Shown: piece by piece, positions 24,354 to 32,630 of the stretch | Position numbering within the stretch: the first letter of the stretch is position 1 | How the letters are laid out: every line of letters starts with the position of its first letter | NCBI RefSeq assembly: GCF_008802405.1 | Contig: NZ_VZDO01000025.1 | Location: 1-58,620, forward strand | Direction: 5' to 3' | Origin: Plantimonas leprariae | Lineage (GTDB): Bacteria > Pseudomonadota > Alphaproteobacteria > Rhizobiales > Rhizobiaceae | Length of the DNA stretch: 58,620 nt | Made by a program: the position numbers and the translations under genes | The notes under the pieces: model-generated | The model's input: only the letters and a program-made list of their open reading frames with translations | Databases searched by the model: none | What the model was told of the DNA's origin: nothing

Positions 24354-25469
24354 CTATGCCGATTGGGGGACGATGTTGATCATCTCGTCCTCGCTCGGCT
24401 GCTTGGCCGGCTTCAGCTGCAGCGCCTGGTCCGGCTCGACACGGCGCTTGCGCGACCTCGGCTCCAGCGCCACCCGCTCGCCCGTCTCCAGCGAGCGCTC
24501 CACCGCCGCCAGCACGCGCATGTCGAACAGCCCCTCCTCGCCGTCGGCCTCCGGCTCGCGGTCGTCGAGGATGCAGTCGGAGAAGTACTGCGTCTCGGCG
24601 CCGAACTGCTCGACCGGATAGAAGCTGTGCTCCTTCTCGGCGTCGCCCGTCTTCTCGACATAGCTGATCCCGACCTTCGGGCCGAAACCGAAGCAGGGCG
24701 AGGCGTGGATGCTGGCCTTATCGCCGACGAGGGCGAACGACTCCGAGGGCGCGGTGGCGTAGCTCACCGTGAACTGCGCCACGCGCTCGCCCTCGAAACG
24801 CAGCGTCACCGCCACCGTGTCATGGAAGTTGAAGCCCCGGCCCGGCGTCTTGGTGCCGACCGCGTGCACCTCGGTCGGCTCCTGGCCAAAAAGGTTGCGC
24901 ACGGCGTTCAGCGGATAGGCGCCCATGTCCGGCACCGGGCCACCCCAGTAGCCGTTGTGGCCGCGAGAGTTCTTCTCGCTGATGTTCTGCGAGAAGGTCG
25001 AGGAAAAGTACCGCAGCTCGCCGAAATCGCCGTTGCGGGCGCGGGTGATCATCTCGACCGTGCCAGGCTCGTGGTGGAGGCGGTAGGCGATCATCAGTTT
25101 GGCGCCGCCCTTCGCCTTCGCCGCGATGATCGCCTCGGCCTCCTCGACGCTTGATGCCATCGGCTTCTCCAGCAGCACGTGGATCCCTGCCTCCAGCGCT
25201 GGGACGGTATATTCCCGATGCAGGAAGTTCGGCGTCGCGACGTAGGCCGCGTCGATCTCGCCCGACTTGAGGAGGTCGCCATACTGTTCGTAGGTCCATG
25301 CCTTGATGCCGTAGAGCTTGGCGAGCTTGTGCGCCTTCACCGGGTCGCCGGTGACGAGGGCCGCCAACTCGGAATTGTTAGTGCGAGCGATGCCCGGCAT
25401 GAACGCCTGCTGGGAGATCTGGCCGCCCGCAACGACGGCGTAGCGGACCTTCTTGCGGCTTCCGAACAT
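24354..25469 (-). CDS. Gfo/Idh/MocA family NAD(P)-dependent oxidoreductase
   Basis: A 371-residue protein. The N-terminal Rossmann fold starts VRYAVVAGGQISQQAF. The family EKP motif is in HVLLEKPMASSVEEAE. The C-terminal substrate domain includes GGPVPDMGAYPLNAVRNLFG. Enzymes of this family oxidise or reduce sugars, inositols or related polyols. Substrate cannot be told. It stands alone, with a decayed kinase fragment downstream. The loop AGGQISQ deviates from the usual GxGxxG (G-G-Q-I-S). Confidence 0.88.
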   Translation of the reverse strand: MFGSRKKVRYAVVAGGQISQQAFMPGIARTNNSELAALVTGDPVKAHKLAKLYGIKAWTYEQYGDLLKSGEIDAAYVATPNFLHREYTVPALEAGIHVLLEKPMASSVEEAEAIIAAKAKGGAKLMIAYRLHHEPGTVEMITRARNGDFGELRYFSSTFSQNISEKNSRGHNGYWGGPVPDMGAYPLNAVRNLFGQEPTEVHAVGTKTPGRGFNFHDTVAVTLRFEGERVAQFTVSYATAPSESFALVGDKASIHASPCFGFGPKVGISYVEKTGDAEKEHSFYPVEQFGAETQYFSDCILDDREPEADGEEGLFDMRVLAAVERSLETGERVALEPRSRKRRVEPDQALQLKPAKQPSEDEMINIVPQSA

Positions 25470-25652
25470 GGTGGCTTCCGTGTGCTGGACGCGTGGACCT
25501 TAATCGAACGACGAAGACCAGCGGGCACCATTATGTTCCCCAACCGGGAGGTGGAGGTACGGCGCCCGGTCCAAGCTGCCGACCGAGCGTGTGCCTTCGG
25601 ACAATCCATTCGACGAACCATCGGGGCAACGCGCCGGCGAACGTTCGGTGGT

Positions 25653-26768
25653 TCAAACGGCGCCGAGCAGCGGGGCGACGACGTCCCCTTCGTCGTCGTG
25701 CTCCATGAGAGTTTCGCCGCTCGCCTCCGCCCGGCCGAAGAACTCGTCGGCGTCGAACCAGACGAGGTCCGCCGGCGCCGAGAACGGCCCGACCGCGACG
25801 GCTCCCGCGACCGCCGACACGACGACGCGCCCGCCATCGTCGGTCGCGGCGCAATGGATGGTCGCGGGACGCCCCTCCGGCACGCCATGGCGACGCAGCG
25901 CCGCCTCCATCGGGACCCGGATCGTCTCCCAGGCGAGCGCCGCGGCGCAGGCCGGCCAGTCGAGCGGCGCGCCGACCGCCAGATCGGCGACGTCGGCGGC
26001 ATAACAGTCGTACCAAGAGTCGACCGCAGCGACCCTCGCCATGTCCTCGGCATCGAGCTCGTCCTCCGAGACATCCGTTCTTTCCGCGGACGTGTTCGGC
26101 ACCAGCTCGACCCCGACCAGCGCCCCGAATGTCGTGCCGGTTCCGGAAGCGCCGGGATCGATCCCACTGAATTCGGCCAAGGCGTCCCGAATGTCGTCGG
26201 GCGACAGCGACTTCTTCCCCGCCAGCCTCTCGACCAGACGGTCGGAGAGGTATCCATGGAGCAAACGCACCCGCCCGGGCGGGATCGCGTCCGGCGCGAA
26301 CGCGGCGATCGGCAGTACAAGAGGGAGCACGAGGCATCGGCCGTCCTCGGGAACGACACCGGCCTCACGCAACGAACCCTCCAGCCGCGCGATCTCTTCT
26401 GTGTCGTCCGCGAACGCAGACACCCTGCCCGGCGATCCGGCAACAGGGCACAAGAACAGCCGCGTGCCCATTTCGACGTCGGCACCGGCTGCGCCCGCGA
26501 CGCGCAACGTCCCGAGTCCGGCTGCAGCGTAGGCTTGCGCCCGGAACTCGGGATACCGCTCCTCAAGGATGTCCTGCAGCTCGTCGGCCAGCCGGGTCCA
26601 AGCATCGTCGAAGTCGGAGCGCGCCAGGCACGACCCGAGCTGGCCCGGGGGACCGTCGCCCGCAAACGAAGCGGCGCGCAGGATCGCCGCTTCCGTCGGC
26701 GACTTCGCCCGCTTTACCGCCTGCCGAGCGATCTTCGCCGACGCCCGCCTGTCTGCCCGATTGGCCAT
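25653..26768 (-). CDS. Hypothetical acidic protein
   Basis: A 371-residue protein that I do not recognise. It begins MANRADRRASAKIARQAVKR, a typical basic start, then becomes acidic and alanine-rich without membrane helices. Repeated features include FADDTEEIARLEGSLREAG and LVGVELVPNTSAERTD. Because the frame is open to 27074, an upstream start is possible, but that part reads as a fragment of another gene (see 27010-27155). The composition suggests a folded cytosolic protein. Confidence 0.65.
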   Translation of the reverse strand: MANRADRRASAKIARQAVKRAKSPTEAAILRAASFAGDGPPGQLGSCLARSDFDDAWTRLADELQDILEERYPEFRAQAYAAAGLGTLRVAGAAGADVEMGTRLFLCPVAGSPGRVSAFADDTEEIARLEGSLREAGVVPEDGRCLVLPLVLPIAAFAPDAIPPGRVRLLHGYLSDRLVERLAGKKSLSPDDIRDALAEFSGIDPGASGTGTTFGALVGVELVPNTSAERTDVSEDELDAEDMARVAAVDSWYDCYAADVADLAVGAPLDWPACAAALAWETIRVPMEAALRRHGVPEGRPATIHCAATDDGGRVVVSAVAGAVAVGPFSAPADLVWFDADEFFGRAEASGETLMEHDDEGDVVAPLLGAV

Positions 26769-27009
26769 GCAATATCCCGTCCGACGCGGCTTGCCCATCG
26801 CCTCCGCGGTCGCTGCGTAGTTCGAAGGATGGGCTCCGTCCATCGCGATCGAACCCGGCGTGCCTTCCGCGCTACTCCAGGCAAAGACGGGAACGCGCCC
26901 ACGGTGTCGAGGGTCGATGTTTCCGCCTGCGGTTCGGATCAATTCGCCCCGCAGCTTCTCGAGGGTCGATCGAGCGTTCTGGCCGGGATGGCGACGGTGC
27001 GGTGTAGAT

Positions 27010-27155
27010 AGCGAAGATGAAGTGCACTTCCGCATCGACATGCGGCCGCCCGGCCCCCAGCCCCTATCGCACAAGGCAACGCCCTGGCCTCATCTCACGA
27101 GAACATCAGCGCCGGACAGGCCAGCGATCCCCGCACCGACGATGGCAATCCTCAT
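27010..27155 (-). pseudogene. N-terminal remnant of a renalase-like FAD oxidoreductase
   Basis: From ATG 27155 the frame reads MRIAIVGAGIAGLSGADVL, a classic FAD-binding start. It then meets a TGA, and continues in the same frame as GVALCDRGWGPGGRMSMRK, matching the ...D-K-x-x-GPGGRM-ST-R region of renalase-like NAD(P)/FAD amine oxidoreductases. After about 48 codons similarity ends. A stop codon plus truncation makes this a pseudogene. Adjacent to DUF427. Confidence 0.7.
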
Positions 27156-27200
27156 GCGTGTCCCGCTGCAGTTCGCCTCCCGACCGTCGATGTCGCGCCG

Positions 27201-27695
27201 TCACCATAAGCGGCTGCCGGGCATGCCCTTGAACGGGCCGGCGAGGTCGCTCGTGATCCAGCCGCCGTAGAAGTCGCCCGGCTGCGGCACGACCCGCTCG
27301 CCGTCGACCGTGCACTCTTCGAACGGCGCGGCGTAGAAGGCGACGTGGTCGCGCAAGCATGCGAACGGCGCGGTCGGGTCCGGGTAGCTCCAGCCGACAT
27401 CCGAGAGCGTATCGCCGTCGATCGCGACGTCGAAGTAGACGGCGCTGCCCTCCCATTCACAAAGCGAGCGGCGTTCCGTCCGTCGCAGCCGCGCCATGTC
27501 GATGTCCTGGCGGGGGATGTAGTAGCTCGGCGGATGGCTGGTCTCGAGCGTCCGCACGGCTTGGGAACTGTCGGCGAGCACGACGCCGCGATGCACGATC
27601 CGGACGCGCTTCGAGGTCGGCTCGGCCACGGCCGGGCGCGGGTAGTCCCAGACGCTTTCCTGGCCTGGAAGGGCTGGATGCGGCACCGGCCTCAT
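27201..27695 (-). CDS. DUF427 protein
   Basis: A 164-residue protein of the DUF427 beta-tent family: VRIVHRGVVLADSSQAVRTL, SYYIPRQDIDMARL, CEWEGSAVYFDVAI and VAFYAAPFEECTVDGERV. Function is unknown, though homologues are small soluble proteins often beside oxidoreductases. ATG 27695 overlaps the stop of the membrane gene upstream (ATGA), so the two are cotranslated. Confidence 0.88.
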   Translation of the reverse strand: MRPVPHPALPGQESVWDYPRPAVAEPTSKRVRIVHRGVVLADSSQAVRTLETSHPPSYYIPRQDIDMARLRRTERRSLCEWEGSAVYFDVAIDGDTLSDVGWSYPDPTAPFACLRDHVAFYAAPFEECTVDGERVVPQPGDFYGGWITSDLAGPFKGMPGSRLW

Positions 27696-28183
27696 GCTTC
27701 GCCGCTCCGTCCCGTTCCAAACATCGTCTCCGACATGTTGACCCCGACGGCCAGCCCGATCGCCAGCGCGGCGTAGGCGGCGAGCATGGAACGCTTCGAG
27801 AGTGCCAGTTCCCAGCCGGGCGTGAAGCGCCGCGGCGTCGCGCCGTAGTCCACGGCCGCCGCGATCGCCGACATCACGGTAGCGTCGCGCAGCAGGGCCG
27901 CGAACGGGCGACGCGGCTGGCGGTTCAGCCAGAGCTGGAACGGCAGGGCCCAGAACAGGCTGGACGCGTGGTGCGTCCCGGTGCCGACCAGAGTGTGGGC
28001 CCTGTCCGGCTCGTCGCGCGTCGCGGCGGCCTCGCCGTAGAGCCAATGGCTCGTGGCGTTGAGAGGACGGGCGGCGCCCCGCCCTTCGGCGCGCGAGAGC
28101 AGGGCCAGCGCCGCTGCCGAGACCACGCTGGCGACGCTCCCCGTTACCAGCGTCGACAGGGCGAGCCGCGTCCAGCGATCCAT
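27692..28183 (-). CDS. Hypothetical membrane protein
   Basis: A 163-residue protein with an N-terminal helix (LALSTLVTGSVASVVSAAAL), a second at SSLFWALPFQLWLN, and others near residues 95-110 and 130-150. It resembles small conserved membrane proteins of unknown role that contain the motif NATSHWLYG. It is coupled to DUF427 by ATGA. Confidence 0.75.
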   Translation of the reverse strand: MDRWTRLALSTLVTGSVASVVSAAALALLSRAEGRGAARPLNATSHWLYGEAAATRDEPDRAHTLVGTGTHHASSLFWALPFQLWLNRQPRRPFAALLRDATVMSAIAAAVDYGATPRRFTPGWELALSKRSMLAAYAALAIGLAVGVNMSETMFGTGRSGEA

Positions 28184-28341
28184 CGGTTCACGTCCCTCCG
28201 TCGCGGACCATCGGCGGGCGATGCCGATCCGGCGAACCTATCTACCTATGGCTTTTCCGTTCACCGCCGAGCCCCGTCCTGTCCCACGCCGTCGCCACGA
28301 CTGATCGCACCGCTCCCGCCCGCGAGACGCTGGTCGGGTCG

Positions 28342-30471
28342 GTGGAGCGCGTGACGTACCACAACGAGGCGAACGGCTTCGCGGTGCTCAGGGTGAAGGC
28401 GCGGGGACGGCGGGATCTCGCGACGGTCGTCGGCCATGCCGCATCGATCTCGGCCGGCGAGTTCGTGCACGCGCTCGGCGCCTGGGCGACGGACCGCACG
28501 CACGGCCTACAGTTCCGCGCCGACGTCCTGAAGACCACTGCCCCGACCACGGCGGAAGGCATGGCGCGCTATCTCGGCTCCGGCATGGTGCGCGGCATCG
28601 GCGAGAAGCTCGCCGAGCGCATCGTCGCCCTGTTCGGTCTTCAGACCTTCGAACTGATCGAGGCCGAGCCCGATCGGCTGCGGGAGGTCTCGGGCATCGG
28701 CGAGATGCGCGCCAAGCGCATCGCGGCGGGCTGGGCCGAGCAGAAGGCGGTGCGCGACATCATGGTGTTCCTGCATGGCCACGGCGTCTCGACGTCCCGG
28801 GCCGTGCGCATCTTCCGCACCTACGGCTATGATGCCATCGCGGTGATGACCGAGGACCCCTACCGGCTCGCCCGCGACATCCGCGGCATCGGTTTCAAGA
28901 GCGCCGACGCCATCGCCATGCGGCTGGGGCTGACGAGGGAGCATCAGAAGCGGCTGCGGGCCGGCGTCTCCTACGCGCTGCAGAACGCCACCGACGAGGG
29001 GCACTGCGGCCTGCCGGTCGAAGAGCTCGTGGCGCTCGCGGTCAAGCTCCTCGAGGTCCCTGCTGAACCGATCCGGGAGGCGATGCAGGTTGAACTCGCC
29101 GAGGGCGCGGTCGTGCTCGACGCGGTGGCGGGCACCGAGTGCCTGTTCCTGCGCGGCCTGCATGCCAGCGAGCGGGCCATCGCCGAGCGGCTCCTGCTGC
29201 TGGCGGCGGGTCCCCTGCCCTGGCCGGCGATCGACGCCGCGGCCGCGGTCGGCTGGGTCGAGGGCAAGACGGGCAAGGAGCTGTCGCCCTCGCAGCGGGA
29301 AGCGGTCGCCAAGGTTCTCGGCGCCAAGGTGGCGGTGATCACCGGCGGCCCCGGTGTCGGCAAGACGACGCTGCTCGACACGGTGCTGCGCATCCTCGCC
29401 GCCAAGGGCGTCCGCATCCTGCTCGCCGCCCCGACCGGGCGGGCCGCGAAGCGGATGAGTGAGCAGACGGGGATGGAAGCGAAGACCGTCCACCGCCTGC
29501 TCGAGATCGATCCGGCGAACGGTGACTTCAAGAAAGGAGCGGAGGACGCGCTCGCCTGCGACCTGCTCGTGCTCGACGAGGCGAGCATGCTCGACGTGCC
29601 GCTGACAAACGCCATCCTGAAGGCGGTGCCGGGGCACGCGGGGCTGCTTCTCGTCGGCGACGTCGACCAGTTGCCGTCCGTCGGTCCCGGCCGGGTGCTC
29701 GCCGACGTGATCGACTCCGGGGCGGTGCCTGTGGCGCGCCTGACGGAGGTGTTCCGCCAAGCCGCGACGAGCCGCATCGTCACCAACGCGCACCGGATTA
29801 ACAGCGGCGAGATGCCGGACTGGCCGAAGCGGGGCGAGGCGTCGGATTTCTTCTTCGTGGAATGCCATGATCCCGAAAACGGCGCTGCCAAGGTCGCCGA
29901 GATCGTCGGGCGCCGCCTGCCGGAGCGCTTCGGGCTCGACCCGGTGCGCGACGTGCAGGTGCTCTGCCCGATGCAGCGCGGCGCGCTCGGCGCCCGCGCC
30001 CTCAACGCCGACCTGCAGCGGGTGCTGAACCCGAACCCGACGGCGCGCGTCGAGAAGTTCGGGCAGACGTTTCAGCCGAGCGACAAGGTCATGCAGACCG
30101 AGAACGACTACGACCGCGAGGTATTCAACGGCGACCTCGGTATCGTCACGAAGATCGACGAGGAGGAAGGCGTCCTCACCGCCAGCTTCGAAGGCCGCGA
30201 GGTCGAGTATCCGTTCGCCGACCTCGACGCGCTCGTCCCTGCCTACGCCACGACGATCCACAAGTCGCAGGGCTCGGAGTACCCGGCGGTGGTCGTGACC
30301 CTCGCGACCCAGCACTACACTATGCTCGCCCGCAACCTACTCTACACCGCCGTCACCCGCGGCAAACGCCTCGTCGTCATCGTCGGCCAGCGACGGGCGC
30401 TTGCAATCGCCGTCAGAACCTCGAACGCCGGCAAACGATGGACGAAGCTTGACGAATGGTTACGGAGGTGA
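28342..30471 (+). CDS. recD2: RecD2-like ATP-dependent DNA helicase
   Basis: A 709-residue superfamily 1B helicase of the RecD2 type, 5'-3', not dependent on RecBC. An N-terminal OB-like domain begins ERVTYHNEANGFAVLRVKA. Helix-hairpin-helix repeats follow (GSGMVRGIGEKLAERIV; VSGIGEMRAKRI). Walker A is GGPGVGKTTLL (about residue 330), Walker B LLVLDEASMLD, and motifs V/VI are TTIHKSQGSEYP and LLYTAVTRGKRLV. The frame is open upstream, and the residues LVGS before the GTG at 28342 look conserved, so the true start may be a few codons earlier at a rare codon. Role: DNA repair or fork restart. It stands alone. Confidence 0.9.
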   Translation: MERVTYHNEANGFAVLRVKARGRRDLATVVGHAASISAGEFVHALGAWATDRTHGLQFRADVLKTTAPTTAEGMARYLGSGMVRGIGEKLAERIVALFGLQTFELIEAEPDRLREVSGIGEMRAKRIAAGWAEQKAVRDIMVFLHGHGVSTSRAVRIFRTYGYDAIAVMTEDPYRLARDIRGIGFKSADAIAMRLGLTREHQKRLRAGVSYALQNATDEGHCGLPVEELVALAVKLLEVPAEPIREAMQVELAEGAVVLDAVAGTECLFLRGLHASERAIAERLLLLAAGPLPWPAIDAAAAVGWVEGKTGKELSPSQREAVAKVLGAKVAVITGGPGVGKTTLLDTVLRILAAKGVRILLAAPTGRAAKRMSEQTGMEAKTVHRLLEIDPANGDFKKGAEDALACDLLVLDEASMLDVPLTNAILKAVPGHAGLLLVGDVDQLPSVGPGRVLADVIDSGAVPVARLTEVFRQAATSRIVTNAHRINSGEMPDWPKRGEASDFFFVECHDPENGAAKVAEIVGRRLPERFGLDPVRDVQVLCPMQRGALGARALNADLQRVLNPNPTARVEKFGQTFQPSDKVMQTENDYDREVFNGDLGIVTKIDEEEGVLTASFEGREVEYPFADLDALVPAYATTIHKSQGSEYPAVVVTLATQHYTMLARNLLYTAVTRGKRLVVIVGQRRALAIAVRTSNAGKRWTKLDEWLRR

Positions 30472-30580
30472 ACGGTGCTGAGACGGCGGCGCGCTGCTTC
30501 AGCGACATCGACGCCACGGTGCCGTACCCGGCGACGAGCGCCCTGGCTCGGCGCCTGCATTGGAAGCACCAGAGATCGGC

Positions 30581-30735
30581 ATGACGGACGAAACACCTTT
30601 CGAGCCCTCGAAGCTCATCCGGACGAAGCGCCGCTAGGCGAGCGAGGGCAGGTTCCTGACCGGCGACGCGGTGCGGCATGCGACGGACCGTTTGCCGCCC
30701 GGGCAGCACCTCGTCTGGGACTGGCTGGTGCTTCG
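30581..30735 (+). pseudogene. Sulfite-oxidase-like molybdenum oxidoreductase N-terminal remnant
   Basis: From ATG 30581 the frame reads TPFEPSKLIRTKRR, a TAG, then ASEGRFLTG and RLPPGQHLVWDWLVL. This matches the start of sulfite-oxidase-like oxidoreductases (SKL..TK-R-WA-EGR-LTG ... RLPPGQ-LV-DWPVLDLG). The TAG replaces the expected Trp codon TGG. Similarity stops at about 30735, exactly where an unrelated kinase fragment begins on the other strand. Confidence 0.65.
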
Positions 30736-31073
30736 AGCGTCCGGCGCAGCAAGTCGGACAGGCCGCTGACCGGCTTGTTGGCATCCACCGGTTCGGGCGC
30801 CAAGGCTTGCTGGCGCGAGAAGGCGAGAAGCCGCTGCATCAACGTCGCGGCGCGGGTTGCTCCTTCGATAGCGGCGTCGATGAACTTGCCGACGTCGTGG
30901 TCACCCTTCTTCAGGCCCCGCGCCGTGACGTTCAGCCCGCCGATGACGATCGAGAGCATGTTGTTGAAGTCGTGCGCGATGCCGCCGGTGAGCTGACCGA
31001 CCGCTTCCATCTTCTGCAGCTGCCGGACTTGGTTCTCAGCTTCTTCCCGCCCGCGCATCTCCGCGACGACGGC
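30735..31073 (-). pseudogene. Histidine kinase dimerisation-domain fragment
   Basis: On the minus strand: QLQKMEAVGQLTGGIAHDFN, with the His-box phospho-acceptor, then MQRLLAFSRQQAL and GLSDLLRRTLEA, the HisKA domain of a hybrid-type sensor kinase. Sensory and ATPase domains are missing; after RRTLEA the frame runs into unrelated sequence. A truncated relic. Confidence 0.75.
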
Positions 31074-31123
31074 GCGATGGGCGGCTGGCCGTTCGATGGG
31101 AGGAGTATCGCACGGACGCAGGC

Positions 31124-31321
31124 GGCCGGCGACTGCGCTTCGAGTGGACCGAAACCGGCATCAACGCCCGCGCCGGGGAAACCGAAGGGCCGCTGCACAA
31201 GGGCGGCTACGGGCGCAAGCTCGTCGAGGAGGCCCTGCCCTACACGCTGAAAGCGAGCACTAGCTACGCGCTGGGCACGGATCGTTTCGACTGCACCATC
31301 GACATGCCGCTCGACCGCTGA
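31124..31321 (+). pseudogene. HWE kinase C-terminal fragment
   Basis: LRFEWTETGINARAGETEGP, HKGGYGRKLVEEALPYTLKA and FDCTIDMPLDR plus stop are the last 60 residues of an HWE kinase ATPase domain. There is no upstream kinase; the preceding sequence belongs to a HisKA fragment on the opposite strand. It was too short and lacked a start codon for ordinary gene calling. Confidence 0.78.
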
Positions 31322-31518
31322 AGGATCGGCGCATGCGCGCTGCTCGCGCTCGTGCGACAGGAGATGCGTGCCTCTGTCCGGATCGTTGCGCCGGCTCGCT
31401 CCGACCGCGTGCACCTCGCGGCCGGACAGGATGGCCAACTAATTGTAATTCCAGGCCCCTTCTGTTCCCCGCGAGACAAAGCGTCGCATATCGTAACGGC
31501 GAACGGCTGGAGCCTGCC

Positions 31519-31884
31519 ATGATCGACACAGCTGAACGATGTCTGTCCGGCAAACGCATCCTGGTCGTCGAGGACGACTGGTTCCTCGCGATGGCGATGG
31601 CGCAGCAGCTTGAGGACGCCGGCGCGACAGTCGTCGGTCCGGCGCCCGATCTCGAGGAGGCGATGGAAACGGTGCGAACCGAGCGCATCGACGGTGCTCT
31701 TCTCGACGTTGGGCTCGACGAGATGCGCTCGTTTCCAGTGGCCGACGTCCTGAAGGCGCGCCGGGTGCCCTTCGTCTTCGCGAGCGCTTTCGGTCGGCGG
31801 GCGTTCCCCAACGCCTATGCCGACGTCCCCAACCTTGGAAAACCGTTCGACGTCAGGGACGCAGCGAAGGCCCTGTTCGGCTGA
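31519..31884 (+). CDS. Stand-alone response regulator receiver
   Basis: A 121-residue CheY-like protein. ILVVEDDW carries the acidic residues, GALLDVGL the phospho-acceptor Asp63, and NLGKPF the Lys. No output domain follows, so it acts as a phosphate shuttle or by protein contact. It belongs to the short receiver group often paired with HWE kinases (compare 31989, 36314 and 44949). The start at ATG 31519 (MIDTAERC) is preferred over the long upstream frame. Confidence 0.88.
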   Translation: MIDTAERCLSGKRILVVEDDWFLAMAMAQQLEDAGATVVGPAPDLEEAMETVRTERIDGALLDVGLDEMRSFPVADVLKARRVPFVFASAFGRRAFPNAYADVPNLGKPFDVRDAAKALFG

Positions 31885-31988
31885 ATCGAGGATGCGTCTG
31901 TCTTCATCGCCACGCAACGACTTCGGTCTTCACAAGATCGTCGTGCCCTTGCTGGAATAGTTGTCGTCGGAACGGGTGGGTCCGCCGC

Positions 31989-32381
31989 ATGCAACGCAAG
32001 ACGGACGCGCTTGTCGGTCGGCATATCCTCATCGTCGAGGACGATTGGTTCATCGTCGAGGAGATCGTGCAGCATCTGGAGACGGCCGGAGCGATCGTCG
32101 TCGCTCCCGCTTCCGATCTAGCAGGCGCGCTCGGGCTGGCTGCCAAGGCCGAACCGCTGGACGGCGCCATCCTCAACGTCTCGCTGCACGACGAACTCAC
32201 CTACACGGTCGCCGATGTCCTCCGCGAACGTGGCGTTCCGTTCGCGTTCGCGACCGGCTTCGAGCGTCGGGAGATCCCGAAGGCCTATGCCGACGTTCCT
32301 CACATCGACAAACCCTTCGAGACCAGCGATGTCGTGAGGGCGCTGTTCGGGCCAAGCTGCCCTAAGGACTCTGCCGTCTGA
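31989..32381 (+). CDS. Stand-alone receiver with Asp-to-Asn phosphosite
   Basis: A 130-residue paralogue of the preceding receiver. ILIVEDDWFIVEE keeps the acidic pair and HIDKPF the Lys. The phospho-acceptor position reads GAILNVSL, with Asn63 instead of Asp. It should not be phosphorylated in the usual way, and may lock a partner or act as a decoy for the kinase downstream. It lies about 105 nt after the first receiver and 249 nt before the big HWE kinase, all on the plus strand. Confidence 0.83.
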   Translation: MQRKTDALVGRHILIVEDDWFIVEEIVQHLETAGAIVVAPASDLAGALGLAAKAEPLDGAILNVSLHDELTYTVADVLRERGVPFAFATGFERREIPKAYADVPHIDKPFETSDVVRALFGPSCPKDSAV

Positions 32382-32630
32382 CGCAGGTGCCGGAGCGAGC
32401 GCGGTCGGCAAGATCACCGCCATGTCCGTTGCTTGCTGCCCCTGCCGATAAACCGCGATTAACCCCACCCAACCATGCCATCCGCCGACGCGGTCGCTCC
32501 CGATCTTCCACGATCGTATGGAGCGATTTCCGTGGCGTCCGGAAGCCGGCAGTCATCTATCCGCTAGCTAAGCACTTCGCGAACGCGGCGTTTCGGCAAT
32601 CGTGCATCTTCGTCGGAAAACGGAGGTTTC

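Noticed and set aside
28507-30315. 602-residue minus-strand open frame
   Set aside because: Antisense of the RecD2-like helicase, with His/Arg/Asp-rich shadow composition.
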